From Pseudarthrobacter sp. GA104 (GTDB taxonomy: Bacteria > Actinomycetota > Actinomycetes > Actinomycetales > Micrococcaceae), in contig NZ_WOWL01000001.1 in the NCBI RefSeq assembly GCF_009741265.1, forward strand, positions 3,100,001 through 3,164,000: DNA of 64,000 bases, written 5' to 3'. The translations under genes were made by a program, and so were the position numbers. Positions 16,929 through 24,881 of this stretch are shown here, piece by piece. Every line of letters begins with the position of its first letter. Position 1 is the stretch's first letter. The notes beneath the pieces are model-generated. The model had not been told where the DNA came from. It saw nothing but the letters and a program-made list of their open reading frames with translations, and did not search any database.

Positions 16929-17017
16929 TGTGGCGGCCTGGGCGGCGGCGGGTGTGGCTGCCAGTGCGGCAGCGAGGACGGATCCCTTGACGATGTGCGG
17001 CGTGAAATGTCAGTCAT
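16929..17017 (-). other. Frameshifted Tat signal peptide of phoD
   Basis: From ATG 17017 the frame gives MTDISRRTSSRD and then nonsense. One base inserted near 16993 would read SRRTFVKGSVLAAALAATPA, a textbook twin-arginine signal, running straight into the phoD frame at 16928. The hydrophobic part is intact in the phoD frame, but without a start codon. This indicates a one-base deletion, either real or an assembly error. Confidence 0.6.
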
Positions 17018-17110
17018 GCCGTCCAGCCTCCAGGGGCCGGGCACACAGACGTTTTCCCGCCGGTGAACCCCGGGTGAGCCCCGGTTGAACAGCCAGGTGG
17101 CCCCCTAACC

Positions 17111-17180
17111 GGACGAGCGGCCCTCGACCGCAGGAACGGTGTTGCCCGGCACCGCTCATGCGGGGCAGGGCCGCTCGTCC
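17111..17180. repeat. 70-bp inverted repeat with 14-bp perfect arms
   Basis: GGACGAGCGGCCCT at 17111-17124 pairs with AGGGCCGCTCGTCC at 17167-17180 around a 42-base loop. It is downstream of the LCP gene and upstream of phoD. It may terminate the LCP transcript or be a dispersed repeat; no second copy was noticed here. Confidence 0.45.
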
Positions 17181-17204
17181 GCCAATGCCCGCGGCCTCAG
17201 CCGG

Positions 17205-18326
17205 CTACGGAACCGCGAACTCCCCGATCCGCCCCTCCCGCAGCGCAGCCCCAACGGCGTTGATCGCCCCGTAATCCGGGAACAGAACCGACTGGCCCGC
17301 GATGAATCCGGAGCCCGCCGTGGGCAGGGTCATGGTGCCGATCGCGTTCACGTCCAGGTTCCGCAGGCTGTAGGCAAGGATGGCAGCCTGCACGGGGTCG
17401 AAGCCCCGGTCCACGGTCAGGCAGCAGGACGCGAAATCCACCAGACCGCGCACGGCGTTGACGTCATTCAGGCCGCCCCCGCCGGTCAGGCGGGCCAGGA
17501 TGGCTTTGAGCAGGATCTGCTGGTTGCGCACGCGCTGGAAGTCGCCGTCGGAAAATGCGTACCGCTCCCGGGCGAACTCCAGCGCGGACTGCCCGTCCAG
17601 GTGGTTCACGCCCGGACCGAAGACGTGCCCCGTGTCGTGCGTGGACTGGAACGGAATGGGCACGTTGACGTCGATCCCGCCCAGCCCGTCCACCATGCCC
17701 CGGAAGCCGTGGAAGTCCAGCATCACGGTGTGGTCAATGGTGATCCCGAACAGCGACTGAACCGTCTGGGTGGTCATGTCGATGCCGCCGTACTGCAGCC
17801 CGGCATTGATCTTTGCGCCGCCGAAGCCCGGGATGTCCACCCACGTATCCCGGTTGATGGAGATGATGTACAGGGTTCTGCGGTCGGCGGGGACGTGGAC
17901 CAGCATGAGGGTGTCCGACCGGTGGTCCATGGCCTCGCCGGTTGCCGCCGTGTGGGCTGCGGCGTCCCGAGCACTGGCACGGCTGTCGCTGCCGATGACC
18001 AGCACGTTCATGGGCGCCGCAGGCAGCTCCGGGATCGGCTCGGGCGGCGGCGGGGGAGCAGGGGCCGGCGGCGGCGTTTCGGAAGGAGTTTCCGAGGGGG
18101 TTGCCGACGGGGACGGAGATTCGCTCTGCGTCGCAGCGGGCTGCGCCTCCGTGCCGGAACGGTTGAGGCTGATGACTGCGACGACGGCGGCGGCCACCAG
18201 GACCAGCGCCAGCAGTGCGGCTATCCAGCGCCGGCGGCCGTGCGCCACCCAGCTGCCGTTGTGGGGACCGGGGGCGGGCCCGGATGCGTTGGGGCCGGAG
18301 GGGTCAGAACCGTCAGGCGTGCTCAT
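17205..18326 (-). CDS. LytR-CpsA-Psr (LCP) family cell-wall glycopolymer ligase
   Basis: A 373-residue membrane-anchored enzyme that attaches lipid-linked wall polymers (teichuronic or arabinogalactan-type) to peptidoglycan. After a cytoplasmic Gly/Pro-rich start, one helix lies at about 34-53, followed by a Ser/Pro linker to about 100. The LCP domain shows MNVLVIGSDSR, HRSDTLMLVHV, SINRDTWVDIPGFGGAKINAG and a later LDGQSALEFARERY. The conserved Asp and Arg residues that bind pyrophosphate are present. No polymer synthesis genes are next to it, but the neighbouring low-Mr tyrosine phosphatase gene is a frequent companion of surface polysaccharide loci. Confidence 0.92.
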   Translation of the reverse strand: MSTPDGSDPSGPNASGPAPGPHNGSWVAHGRRRWIAALLALVLVAAAVVAVISLNRSGTEAQPAATQSESPSPSATPSETPSETPPPAPAPPPPPEPIPELPAAPMNVLVIGSDSRASARDAAAHTAATGEAMDHRSDTLMLVHVPADRRTLYIISINRDTWVDIPGFGGAKINAGLQYGGIDMTTQTVQSLFGITIDHTVMLDFHGFRGMVDGLGGIDVNVPIPFQSTHDTGHVFGPGVNHLDGQSALEFARERYAFSDGDFQRVRNQQILLKAILARLTGGGGLNDVNAVRGLVDFASCCLTVDRGFDPVQAAILAYSLRNLDVNAIGTMTLPTAGSGFIAGQSVLFPDYGAINAVGAALREGRIGEFAVP

Positions 18327-18533
18327 TGTGCCTCACCTCTTTGTGAATGGGTGGGATCAGTGTCCGCCAGCCGAGGCCCTGCTGGCTACAAAGTTGTCCA
18401 AACTGTCACCTTGCGGCGCCTGACGGGTCAGACGAATCACGCTTGATTACGACGGCGGCAGCGCGGTCAGGCGGGAACGTCGCCGCCGGGAGAAGTGCCG
18501 GGGTCGCCGGAGAGGTGCGGGACCGCCCGAACG

Positions 18534-19196
18534 CTACGGCGACTCCGCACGTGTCCCGCGAGCCGGTGCGTTCAGGCGCGCGTGGCGGAGGATGGAGACG
18601 ATCGCGGACGCCAGTTCGTCCTCCATCTGCCGGTACACCTCGGGCGCCCGCCGGTAGGGGTCGACGATGTCGTTCTCGGTGGCGTCGGCGGGCAGGGACA
18701 GGTGCCGCACCCCCGCGGCCCGTGCCGGGAGGCTCTTCCAGAAGGCGGTGTTGGCGCCCAGCCAGCCGCCGTCGTCGTCATCATCCCTGGCGGGCGCGCT
18801 GCCCCCGGATGCTGCTGCGCGCTGGTCCAGGACGTCGAGCATGCGGGCGAACTCGCGGATGGTGAATGTCCGTTTGAGGAGGGAGGCGTCCAGCTGCAGC
18901 ACCTCGCCGCGGTGTGCGGAGGTCATGGTGAGCACCAGGTCCACGCCGCGGAGGATCTTCGGGGTCAGCTGGCGCGCGGCGAAGTTGTCCGGGTTCCCGC
19001 CGAAGGTGCGGACGATGTCCGCGGAGAGGGGCTGCATGGGGTCCCCCACCATGGCCCGGGTGCCCGCGCTGGCCACAACGAAACCGCCCGGCACCGCCTG
19101 GTCCAGTCCCGCCTGCAGCAGCCGCTCGGCCACCGGCGAGCGGCAGATGTTGCCTGTGCAGACGGTCAGGATTTTTACTGGTTCGGACGTGTCCAA
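18534..19196 (-). CDS. Low molecular weight protein-tyrosine phosphatase
   Basis: A 220-residue phosphatase. The P-loop CTGNICRS sits at residues 13-20 (C13 nucleophile, R19), and DIVDPYRR near the C-terminus supplies the general acid Asp. An Asp-rich insert (ARDDDDDGG) and a somewhat long C-terminus make it larger than the usual 150-170 residues. In actinobacteria such enzymes dephosphorylate arginine or tyrosine on proteins and often belong to capsule or exopolysaccharide loci. The gene starts with a standard ATG; a tandem CTCTCTCACTT repeat follows in the upstream gap at 19272-19314. Confidence 0.9.
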   Translation of the reverse strand: MDTSEPVKILTVCTGNICRSPVAERLLQAGLDQAVPGGFVVASAGTRAMVGDPMQPLSADIVRTFGGNPDNFAARQLTPKILRGVDLVLTMTSAHRGEVLQLDASLLKRTFTIREFARMLDVLDQRAAASGGSAPARDDDDDGGWLGANTAFWKSLPARAAGVRHLSLPADATENDIVDPYRRAPEVYRQMEDELASAIVSILRHARLNAPARGTRAESP

Positions 19197-19271
19197 GGGG
19201 ATTTTCTCTTTCCAGCCGGTGCGCGGACCGTCCAGCCCGCGGATTTCAACTTAACACGCATCACCCGGACC

Positions 19272-19314
19272 CTCTCTCACTTGATGCGGGTTTTTGGGGA
19301 ACCCTCTCTCACCT
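19272..19314. repeat. 32-bp-period CTCTCTCACTT array, two copies
   Basis: CTCTCTCACTT (19272-19282) and CTCTCTCACCT (19304-19314) start exactly 32 bases apart, with a GGGTTTTTGGGG stretch between. They belong to the same family as 20600-20726 and 55899-55973. They lie just upstream of the FAD monooxygenase ribosome-binding site. Confidence 0.6.
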
Positions 19315-19337
19315 TTCCGGGCAGGAGGCACGATGAT

Positions 19338-20558
19338 ATGACCGTGGAGAAAGTTATCGGGCGTGACTGCGTCATTGCCGGCGGCGGACCGGCCGGGATG
19401 GTGCTCGGCTACCTGCTGGCACGCGCGGGGCTGCGCGTTACAGTGCTCGAGAAGCATGGCGACTTCTTTCGTGACTTCCGCGGCGACACCGTGCATCCTT
19501 CCACCGTGACACTGCTGGGCGAGCTCGGGCTGCGGGAAAAATTCCTGCAGCTGCCGCTCACGCGCCTGCCCGCGATGGACGTCGTCATGGACGGCCGGCG
19601 CTTCACTATCGTGGACTTCAGGACCCTCCCGGAGCCCGACAACTTCCTGGTCCTGGCGCCGCAGTGGGATTTCCTGAACTTCCTGGCCGGCGAGGCGTCG
19701 GCGTTTCCCAACTTCGAGCTGCGCATGCTCACCGAAGCCACCGGCCTCATTGTCGAGCAGGACGAGGTTCGCGGCGTACGGGCGGCGACAGAGGACGACG
19801 ACGACCTTGAGATCCGTGCGACGCTCACCGTAGCTGCGGACGGGCGGGCGTCCGGGCTGCGCGCCGCGGCCGGGATGACTCCCGACGAGTTTGGCGTGCC
19901 CATCGACGTTCTCTGGTTCAGCCTGCCCAAACCGCCGGAACCGCCGCCGGCAACCCTCGGCTACATCTCCCGCCAGGGCATGGTCCTGACCATCGACCGC
20001 GGCGACAGGTACCAGTCGGGCATGGTCATCCGGAAGGGCGGGTACGACGAGCTTCGTGCGGCAGGGCTGGAGGCGCTCCGGGCCAGGATCAGCCACGCGG
20101 CTCCTGTTCTGCGCCCCGTCGTCACCACCCTCGTGGACTGGGACCAGATCAAGCTCCTTTCGGTCCAGATCAACCGGCTCCGCCGCTGGTACCGTCCGGG
20201 ATTCATCGCGATCGGCGACGCCGCCCATGCGATGTCCCCGATGTTCGGCGTCGGCGTTAACTTCGCCATCCAGGATGCCGTTGCGCTGTTCAACGCCATC
20301 TCCGGGGACCTTGCGGCCGGGACCGCGCCGGCCGGAAAGCTCGCGGCGGTGCAGCGGCGCAGGGAGAAGCCGGTGAAGGTGATGCAGTTGCTCCAGCGCA
20401 ACGGGCACAAGGCCATTGTCCGGGCAACCGCCGGCAACAGTGTCGCGCCGCGCTGGTTCGTCGGGCTCCTCCGGTTCGCCTCGCCCCTGCTGCGCCGGAT
20501 GACTGCCCGGTTCATCGGCGTCGGAATCCGTCCCGAGCACGTCAGGCCCGGCGCCTGA
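19338..20558 (+). CDS. FAD-dependent monooxygenase/oxidoreductase (PHBH fold)
   Basis: A 406-residue flavoenzyme. AGGAGG lies 10 bases before ATG 19338 (MTVEKVIGRDC). The N-terminus VIAGGGPAGMVLGYLLARAG binds FAD; GDTVHPSTVTLLGELGL matches the RGDxxxP-type region of the family; and FIAIGDAAHAMSPMFGVGVN is the second FAD motif. The protein ends soon after this motif, so it lacks the thioredoxin-like domain seen in the monooxygenase at 10687. The substrate is unknown. It stands alone, bracketed by 32-bp-period repeat arrays on both sides. Confidence 0.86.
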   Translation: MTVEKVIGRDCVIAGGGPAGMVLGYLLARAGLRVTVLEKHGDFFRDFRGDTVHPSTVTLLGELGLREKFLQLPLTRLPAMDVVMDGRRFTIVDFRTLPEPDNFLVLAPQWDFLNFLAGEASAFPNFELRMLTEATGLIVEQDEVRGVRAATEDDDDLEIRATLTVAADGRASGLRAAAGMTPDEFGVPIDVLWFSLPKPPEPPPATLGYISRQGMVLTIDRGDRYQSGMVIRKGGYDELRAAGLEALRARISHAAPVLRPVVTTLVDWDQIKLLSVQINRLRRWYRPGFIAIGDAAHAMSPMFGVGVNFAIQDAVALFNAISGDLAAGTAPAGKLAAVQRRREKPVKVMQLLQRNGHKAIVRATAGNSVAPRWFVGLLRFASPLLRRMTARFIGVGIRPEHVRPGA

Positions 20559-20599
20559 CTGCAACGTGGGCCCGCCCTGCGTCCCGTCCCAAACCGACG

Positions 20600-20726
20600 C
20601 TCTTTCACTTAACGCGGTTTTCCAGCGGATGCTCTCTCACTTAACGCGGTTTTCCAGCGGATGATCTCTCACTTTCGTAAGGAAAGTGAGAGAGCATCGG
20701 CCAATTTGGCCCGTTAAGTGAGAGAG
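20600..20726. repeat. 32-bp-period CTCTCTCACTT array, three direct and two inverted copies
   Basis: Direct copies begin at 20600, 20632 and 20664; inverted copies AAGTGAGAGAG begin at 20684 and 20716. Both sets keep an exact 32-base period. Full units read GCTCTCTCACTTAACGCGG followed by TTTTCCAGCGGAT. The inverted arrangement also makes strong hairpins downstream of the monooxygenase gene and of the convergent DUF305 gene. Confidence 0.78.
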
Positions 20727-20746
20727 GGTCGGGAGGGAGGGGCAGG

Positions 20747-21367
20747 TTAGAGCGCGGCCAGCATCTCCTTCATCTGGGCGATCTCAGCCTCCTGGGACGT
20801 GACGATATCCCGGGAGAGCTGGATGGACCCGGCGTGCTTGCCGGCGGCGATCTCCTGCTTTGCCATGTCGATCGCGCCCTCATGGTGTCCGATCATCTGC
20901 TCCAGGAAAAGCCGGACGGCTTCCGTTCCCTGCGCGGCCTTGAGCTTCTCCAGGCCCTGGGAGTCCACCATGCCGCCCATGCCGTGTCCCGAGTGGTCCG
21001 ACATCATGACGGGCACGTTCCACTCTTTGAGCCAGCCGGTCATCGTCTCGATCTCGGGCGCCTGGGCGTTCTTGATCTTGGTGGCCAGCGCGGTGACCTC
21101 CGCGGGCAGGTCCGGCTTGGCGAGCATCATGTCGCTCATCTCCACCGCCTGCGCGTGGTGCGGGATCATCATCTGCGAGAACATGATGTCCGCCTGGTTA
21201 TGGTCCGCACTGGCGTCCGGCATCATGCTGGCCATGGGGCCGGAGCTGCCGTGGTTCATGGGCATGGTGTTTCCGCCGGAGCTTCCGGAGCCGGCGGCGC
21301 ACCCGGCAAGGCCGAGCGAGGCCGCCAGGGCAGCGGCGATGGTAAGGGTTTTGAGGTTCGTGTTCAT
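20747..21367 (-). CDS. DUF305 secreted lipoprotein, copper-associated
   Basis: A 206-residue exported protein with signal peptide and lipobox (LGLAGC, C23), followed by a Gly/Ser/Met/His-rich linker. Two DUF305 halves each carry a His-His motif: MIPHHAQAVEMSDMM and MIGHHEGAIDMAKQEI. Met and His (for example SDHSGHGMGGM) suggest copper binding in the cell envelope, as is often reported for this ferritin-like family. It lies in a copper island with CopB, CopZ and DUF6153, all on the minus strand, and is probably co-induced by copper. Confidence 0.9.
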   Translation of the reverse strand: MNTNLKTLTIAAALAASLGLAGCAAGSGSSGGNTMPMNHGSSGPMASMMPDASADHNQADIMFSQMMIPHHAQAVEMSDMMLAKPDLPAEVTALATKIKNAQAPEIETMTGWLKEWNVPVMMSDHSGHGMGGMVDSQGLEKLKAAQGTEAVRLFLEQMIGHHEGAIDMAKQEIAAGKHAGSIQLSRDIVTSQEAEIAQMKEMLAAL

Positions 21368-21441
21368 TTTTTGGGGTGTCCTTCAGGGAAGTAATGTGAA
21401 CTGGGCCAATCGTGCGTGGAGAGCCACGCGGCGCAGTCCGC

Positions 21442-21996
21442 TTACGTCCGGCTGATGGACAGGTCGCAGGGTGTGGGGCTTGCCGGGATGTACGAGTACC
21501 CGACGGCGCCCCGGGCGATGGCTGTGGGCGCGGGCCCGGCGGTGCCGGCCTGGGGCGGGACAACGGCGAGCGAAGCGGTCTTGGCCAGCGGGATGCAGGG
21601 TGCGCCGGCTTCCTGCGCGCCCGGGCAGCCGGAGCTGCAGGATTCTGCGGCCGAAAAAGTTGCTCTTGCGGCCTGGTATCCGGCAGCGGCGCCGTGAGCC
21701 TGTCCTGAGCCCTGTTCGACGGCGGGGTGCCCGGCCAGGTGCCCGACGGCAGGGTGCCCGCCTGTGTCCCCGGCGAGGGAATGCACGACGGCGGCGTCCC
21801 CGGCGGAGTGCCCGCCGGGGAGTTGTGCAGCGGCAGGTTGTGCCGCCTGGGGTTGGACGACGGCGGCGTGCCCCGCGTGCGAGGAGTGGGCGGTCATGAC
21901 GTGCATTCCGAAGATCCCGGCCACGATGGCCAGGACGGCAGCCAGCAGTCCCGCGCGGAGGAGTGCGGCCGACAGGACGCGGGTGCGTGCGGTCAT
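21442..21996 (-). CDS. DUF6153-type small membrane protein, His/Ala-rich
   Basis: A 184-residue protein with a single N-terminal membrane helix (LLAAVLAIVAGIFGMHVMTA) followed by HSSHAGH and a His-rich, low-complexity Ala/Gly region. The C-terminal third holds cysteines (ESCSSGCPGAQEAGAPC) and ends CDLSISRT. This layout, with HVMTAHSSHAGH and an SRT terminus, fits DUF6153, a family frequently found with copper-resistance genes. The histidine and cysteine content suggests metal binding outside the membrane, but this is inference. It lies between copB and DUF305 on the same strand. Confidence 0.7.
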   Translation of the reverse strand: MTARTRVLSAALLRAGLLAAVLAIVAGIFGMHVMTAHSSHAGHAAVVQPQAAQPAAAQLPGGHSAGDAAVVHSLAGDTGGHPAVGHLAGHPAVEQGSGQAHGAAAGYQAARATFSAAESCSSGCPGAQEAGAPCIPLAKTASLAVVPPQAGTAGPAPTAIARGAVGYSYIPASPTPCDLSISRT

Positions 21997-22080
21997 GCTG
22001 CTTCCTCCTTTCTGCTGAACAGGTTGCTGCTGGACTGGTTTCTGCCGGACCGGGTCTTCACCGGGGCCGCTCCTGCACGT

Positions 22081-24216
22081 TCAACGTACCTCGGACGGGT
22101 TGAGTTTCACCCGCCGGAGCAGTTGGACGTTCAAAGCCACCACGATAGTGGATGCGGACATCAGGACCGCGCCCGCGGCCGGGGAGAGGACCACGCCGGC
22201 GAACGCCAGGACGCCTGCGGCCAGCGGCACGGACAGGATGTTGTAGCCCGTGGCCCACACCAGGTTCTCCCACATCTTGCGGTAGCTGGCCCGGGACAGG
22301 TCCACCATGGACAGGACCGCCCGCGGATCGTTCCCGGCCAGCACCACCCCGGCAGACTCCATGGCCACGTCCGTGCCGGCGCCGATCGCGATGCCCACCT
22401 CGGCGCGTGCCAGCGCCGGCGAGTCGTTGACGCCGTCGCCCACCATGGCCACTTTCAGCCCGCGGGCCTGGAGCTCGGCCACCTTCTTGTCCTTGTCCGC
22501 CGGCAGGACTTCCGCGAACACCTCGTCGATCTTCAGGTCCGCGGCCACGGCCTGCGCCACCTGCCGGGCATCGCCGGTGATCATGCCGACCTTCACGCCG
22601 CGGTTCTGCAGGGCAGCAACCGCCTGCCGCGACTCCGTCCGCACCGCATCCTCGAGGCTGACCGCCCCCAGCACGCGGCCGCCGTCGTCAATGACATGCA
22701 GGACGGCAGCGCCGCGGTCCATCCACCCGCGGGTGGACCGCGCCAGGGCGGAGGGTTCGACGGCGCCAAGCTCGCGCAGGAGCGCGGGCCCGCCCACGTG
22801 CACCGTGCGCCCGTCCACAGAGGCCCGGACGCCGCGGCCGGTCAGCGAGGTGAAGCCGGCGGCGGCAGGCAGGGCCAGGTTGCGTTCCCGGGCTGCGCGG
22901 ACGATGGCCCGGGCCACAGGGTGCTCGCTGTCCGACTCGACCGCGGCGGCCAGGGCCAGCAGCTCGTCTGCACCCACCCCGTCAGCGGCCGCAACGTCCA
23001 CCAGCTGAGGCTCGCCGGTGGTGAGGGTGCCGGTCTTGTCGAAGAGGACCACGTCAATGGTCCGCATCCGCTCCAGCGCCATCCGGTTCTTGATCAGGAC
23101 CCCGGCGCGGGCAGCCTGCTCCGTGGAGATGGCGATCACCAGCGGGATGGCCAGGCCCAGTGCATGCGGGCAGGCGATGACCAGGACGGTGACGGTGCGG
23201 GTCACGGCTTCCGGGATGCTGCCCATCAGGGTCCACGCGGCAAAGGTGATGACGCCTGCGCCGGCAGCGAAGTAGAACAGGAAGGCCGCGGCACGGTCGG
23301 CCAGCGCCTGGGCCCGAGAGGACGATGACTGCGCCTCGGCCACCAGGCGCTGGATGCCGGCGAGTGCCGTATCCTCGCCAACCGCCGTCACCCGGACGCG
23401 GACGCTGGTATCCGTGGCGACTGTTCCGGCCACCACGGGATCGCCCGGGCCGCGCGGCACGGTCTTCGATTCGCCCGTGATCATCGACTCGTCGAATTCC
23501 GCCTGCCCGTCCACCACCGTTCCGTCGGCCGGCATGCGGCCGCCGGAGCGGACCAGGACCAGGTCGTCGGGCCGGAGCTCGGAGACGGGAACGGTTTCCG
23601 TTCCGGTGCCTGTGATCCGTTCGGCTTCGTCGGGCAGCAGCGCGGCGAGGGCATCCAGGGCGCCCTGGGCCGCCCCCAGGGCGCGCATCTCGATCCAGTG
23701 GCCCAGCAGCATGATGGCCACCAGCAGCGCCAGCTCCCACCAGAAGTCCAGGTCAAACCCGCCCAGGCCCAGGCTGGTGACCCAGGAGGCCGCAAACGCC
23801 ACGGTGATGGCCATGGCGATCAGGAGCATCATGCCCGGCCGGCGGTCTTTCAGCTCCTGCAGCCCGCCCTTCAGGAACGGCTGGCCGCCGTAGAGGAAGA
23901 TGACGGTGCCCAGGACGGGCGGGATCCAGGCTGATCCCGGAAAAGCGGGCACCATGTAGCCCAGGATGTGGCCCACCATGGGGCTGAAGTAGACCACGGG
24001 GACGGACAGCGCCAGCGTGAGCCAGAACCTGTTCTTGAACATGGCCGTGCTGTGCCCGGCGTGCTGCCCGTGGGTGTGGACGGCGTGGTCGTCGTCGTGG
24101 CGGGCATGGCCGCCCGGCCCGCCGGCAGCCGGGGGAGCCTCGGGTTTGGTGAGGGTCCCGCGTGAGGGGCCGTCGTCGTGATGGTGCATGTGCTGGTGAT
24201 CCTGCAGGTGTTCCAT
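22081..24216 (-). CDS. copB: CopB-type copper-translocating P1B ATPase
   Basis: A 711-residue heavy-metal pump. ATG 24216 (MEHLQDHQHMHH) is preferred: AAGGAGG lies 6 bases upstream. The N-terminus is His-rich rather than a CxxC domain, and the membrane metal site is CPH (ACPHALGL, residues 349-351), both marks of the CopB/P1B-3 class that exports copper or silver. The phosphorylation loop DKTGTLTTG starts at D393; TGES, HP (SEHPVARA) and GDGVNDSPALA motifs are present. It follows copZ by 53 bases on the same strand and is probably induced through the CsoR-like operator at 24728-24746. Confidence 0.93.
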   Translation of the reverse strand: MEHLQDHQHMHHHDDGPSRGTLTKPEAPPAAGGPGGHARHDDDHAVHTHGQHAGHSTAMFKNRFWLTLALSVPVVYFSPMVGHILGYMVPAFPGSAWIPPVLGTVIFLYGGQPFLKGGLQELKDRRPGMMLLIAMAITVAFAASWVTSLGLGGFDLDFWWELALLVAIMLLGHWIEMRALGAAQGALDALAALLPDEAERITGTGTETVPVSELRPDDLVLVRSGGRMPADGTVVDGQAEFDESMITGESKTVPRGPGDPVVAGTVATDTSVRVRVTAVGEDTALAGIQRLVAEAQSSSSRAQALADRAAAFLFYFAAGAGVITFAAWTLMGSIPEAVTRTVTVLVIACPHALGLAIPLVIAISTEQAARAGVLIKNRMALERMRTIDVVLFDKTGTLTTGEPQLVDVAAADGVGADELLALAAAVESDSEHPVARAIVRAARERNLALPAAAGFTSLTGRGVRASVDGRTVHVGGPALLRELGAVEPSALARSTRGWMDRGAAVLHVIDDGGRVLGAVSLEDAVRTESRQAVAALQNRGVKVGMITGDARQVAQAVAADLKIDEVFAEVLPADKDKKVAELQARGLKVAMVGDGVNDSPALARAEVGIAIGAGTDVAMESAGVVLAGNDPRAVLSMVDLSRASYRKMWENLVWATGYNILSVPLAAGVLAFAGVVLSPAAGAVLMSASTIVVALNVQLLRRVKLNPSEVR

Positions 24217-24269
24217 ATGTTCCTCCTTGGAGGACGCCGCAGCCGGGGCCATCAGCCCCGGCGGGAATG

Positions 24270-24605
24270 TCAGTTGGAAGCCAGGGAGTACCCGGCCGAG
24301 GTGACGGCCTGCCGGACCGCCGTGTCCGAAACGGTGCCCGTCACGGTGAGGCCGGAACGGCCGCCCGGTACGAGGTCAACGGATGCGGATTCAACGCCGT
24401 CGAGGGCGGAGATGGCCTTCTCGACGGTCTGGACGCAGTGGCCGCAGGTGAGGCCTTCAACGGCGAACGTCCGCCGGGAGCCTGTGCCGGCGTCGGAAAT
24501 TACGACGGCGGCTGGCGCCTTGTGTGCGTGTGCGGCAGGGGAGCAGCAGCTGCAGCCGGCACTGGAGGCCAGGGGGAGCGCGGTCCGGTTTTCAATGTCA
24601 AACAT
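24270..24605 (-). CDS. copZ: CopZ-like copper chaperone with extra N-terminal Cys/His segment
   Basis: A 111-residue protein. The HMA domain covers about residues 42-111 with GLTCGHCVQTVEKAISALDG, the CxxC that binds Cu(I), and a typical AVTSAGYSLAS end. An extra N-terminal segment carries CSCCSPAAHAHK, a Cys/His cluster beyond the ordinary 70-residue chaperone, which might hold additional copper. ATG 24605 (MFDIENRT) is chosen for its AAGGAATGG site. It is first gene after the promoter with the CsoR-like operator and would deliver copper to CopB. Confidence 0.9.
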   Translation of the reverse strand: MFDIENRTALPLASSAGCSCCSPAAHAHKAPAAVVISDAGTGSRRTFAVEGLTCGHCVQTVEKAISALDGVESASVDLVPGGRSGLTVTGTVSDTAVRQAVTSAGYSLASN

Positions 24606-24725
24606 GTCAGTTCCATTCCTTGTGAAGGATGATTCCTTGCTGGAGTAGCAGGGTGCTGGGGTTGAACGGCTGTGATGGCGGTGCGGGCACCGGCCGGGAC
24701 ATACCACTTCACTGACAACACCTTG

Positions 24726-24754
24726 AATATACCCCTAGGGGGTATAGCGGTCAA
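24726..24754 (-). promoter_or_regulatory. copZ-copB promoter with CsoR-like operator in its spacer
   Basis: On the minus strand TTGACC and TATATT are spaced by exactly 17 bases. The spacer contains most of the palindrome TATACCCCCTAGGGGTATA (24728-24746), the form of CsoR operators. Repressor bound here would sit between -35 and -10. The csoR gene itself is not in the window. Confidence 0.68.
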
Positions 24755-24881
24755 GCTCTTTGCCTGTTCCCCGGCCGGGGGAAAGGGGCTATGGGCACTA
24801 TCCGGCGCGTGTCCGGGCGGCAATACTTGGAGCAGTGCGTGCCGACGGCCCGCGGACGACTGCTACAAGGGGGGGTGGCCC

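Noticed and set aside
20600..20726. Possible small CRISPR array
   Set aside because: The regular 32-bp spacing is between short repeated motifs whose intervals are also nearly identical, with inverted copies; there are no unique spacers and no cas genes.
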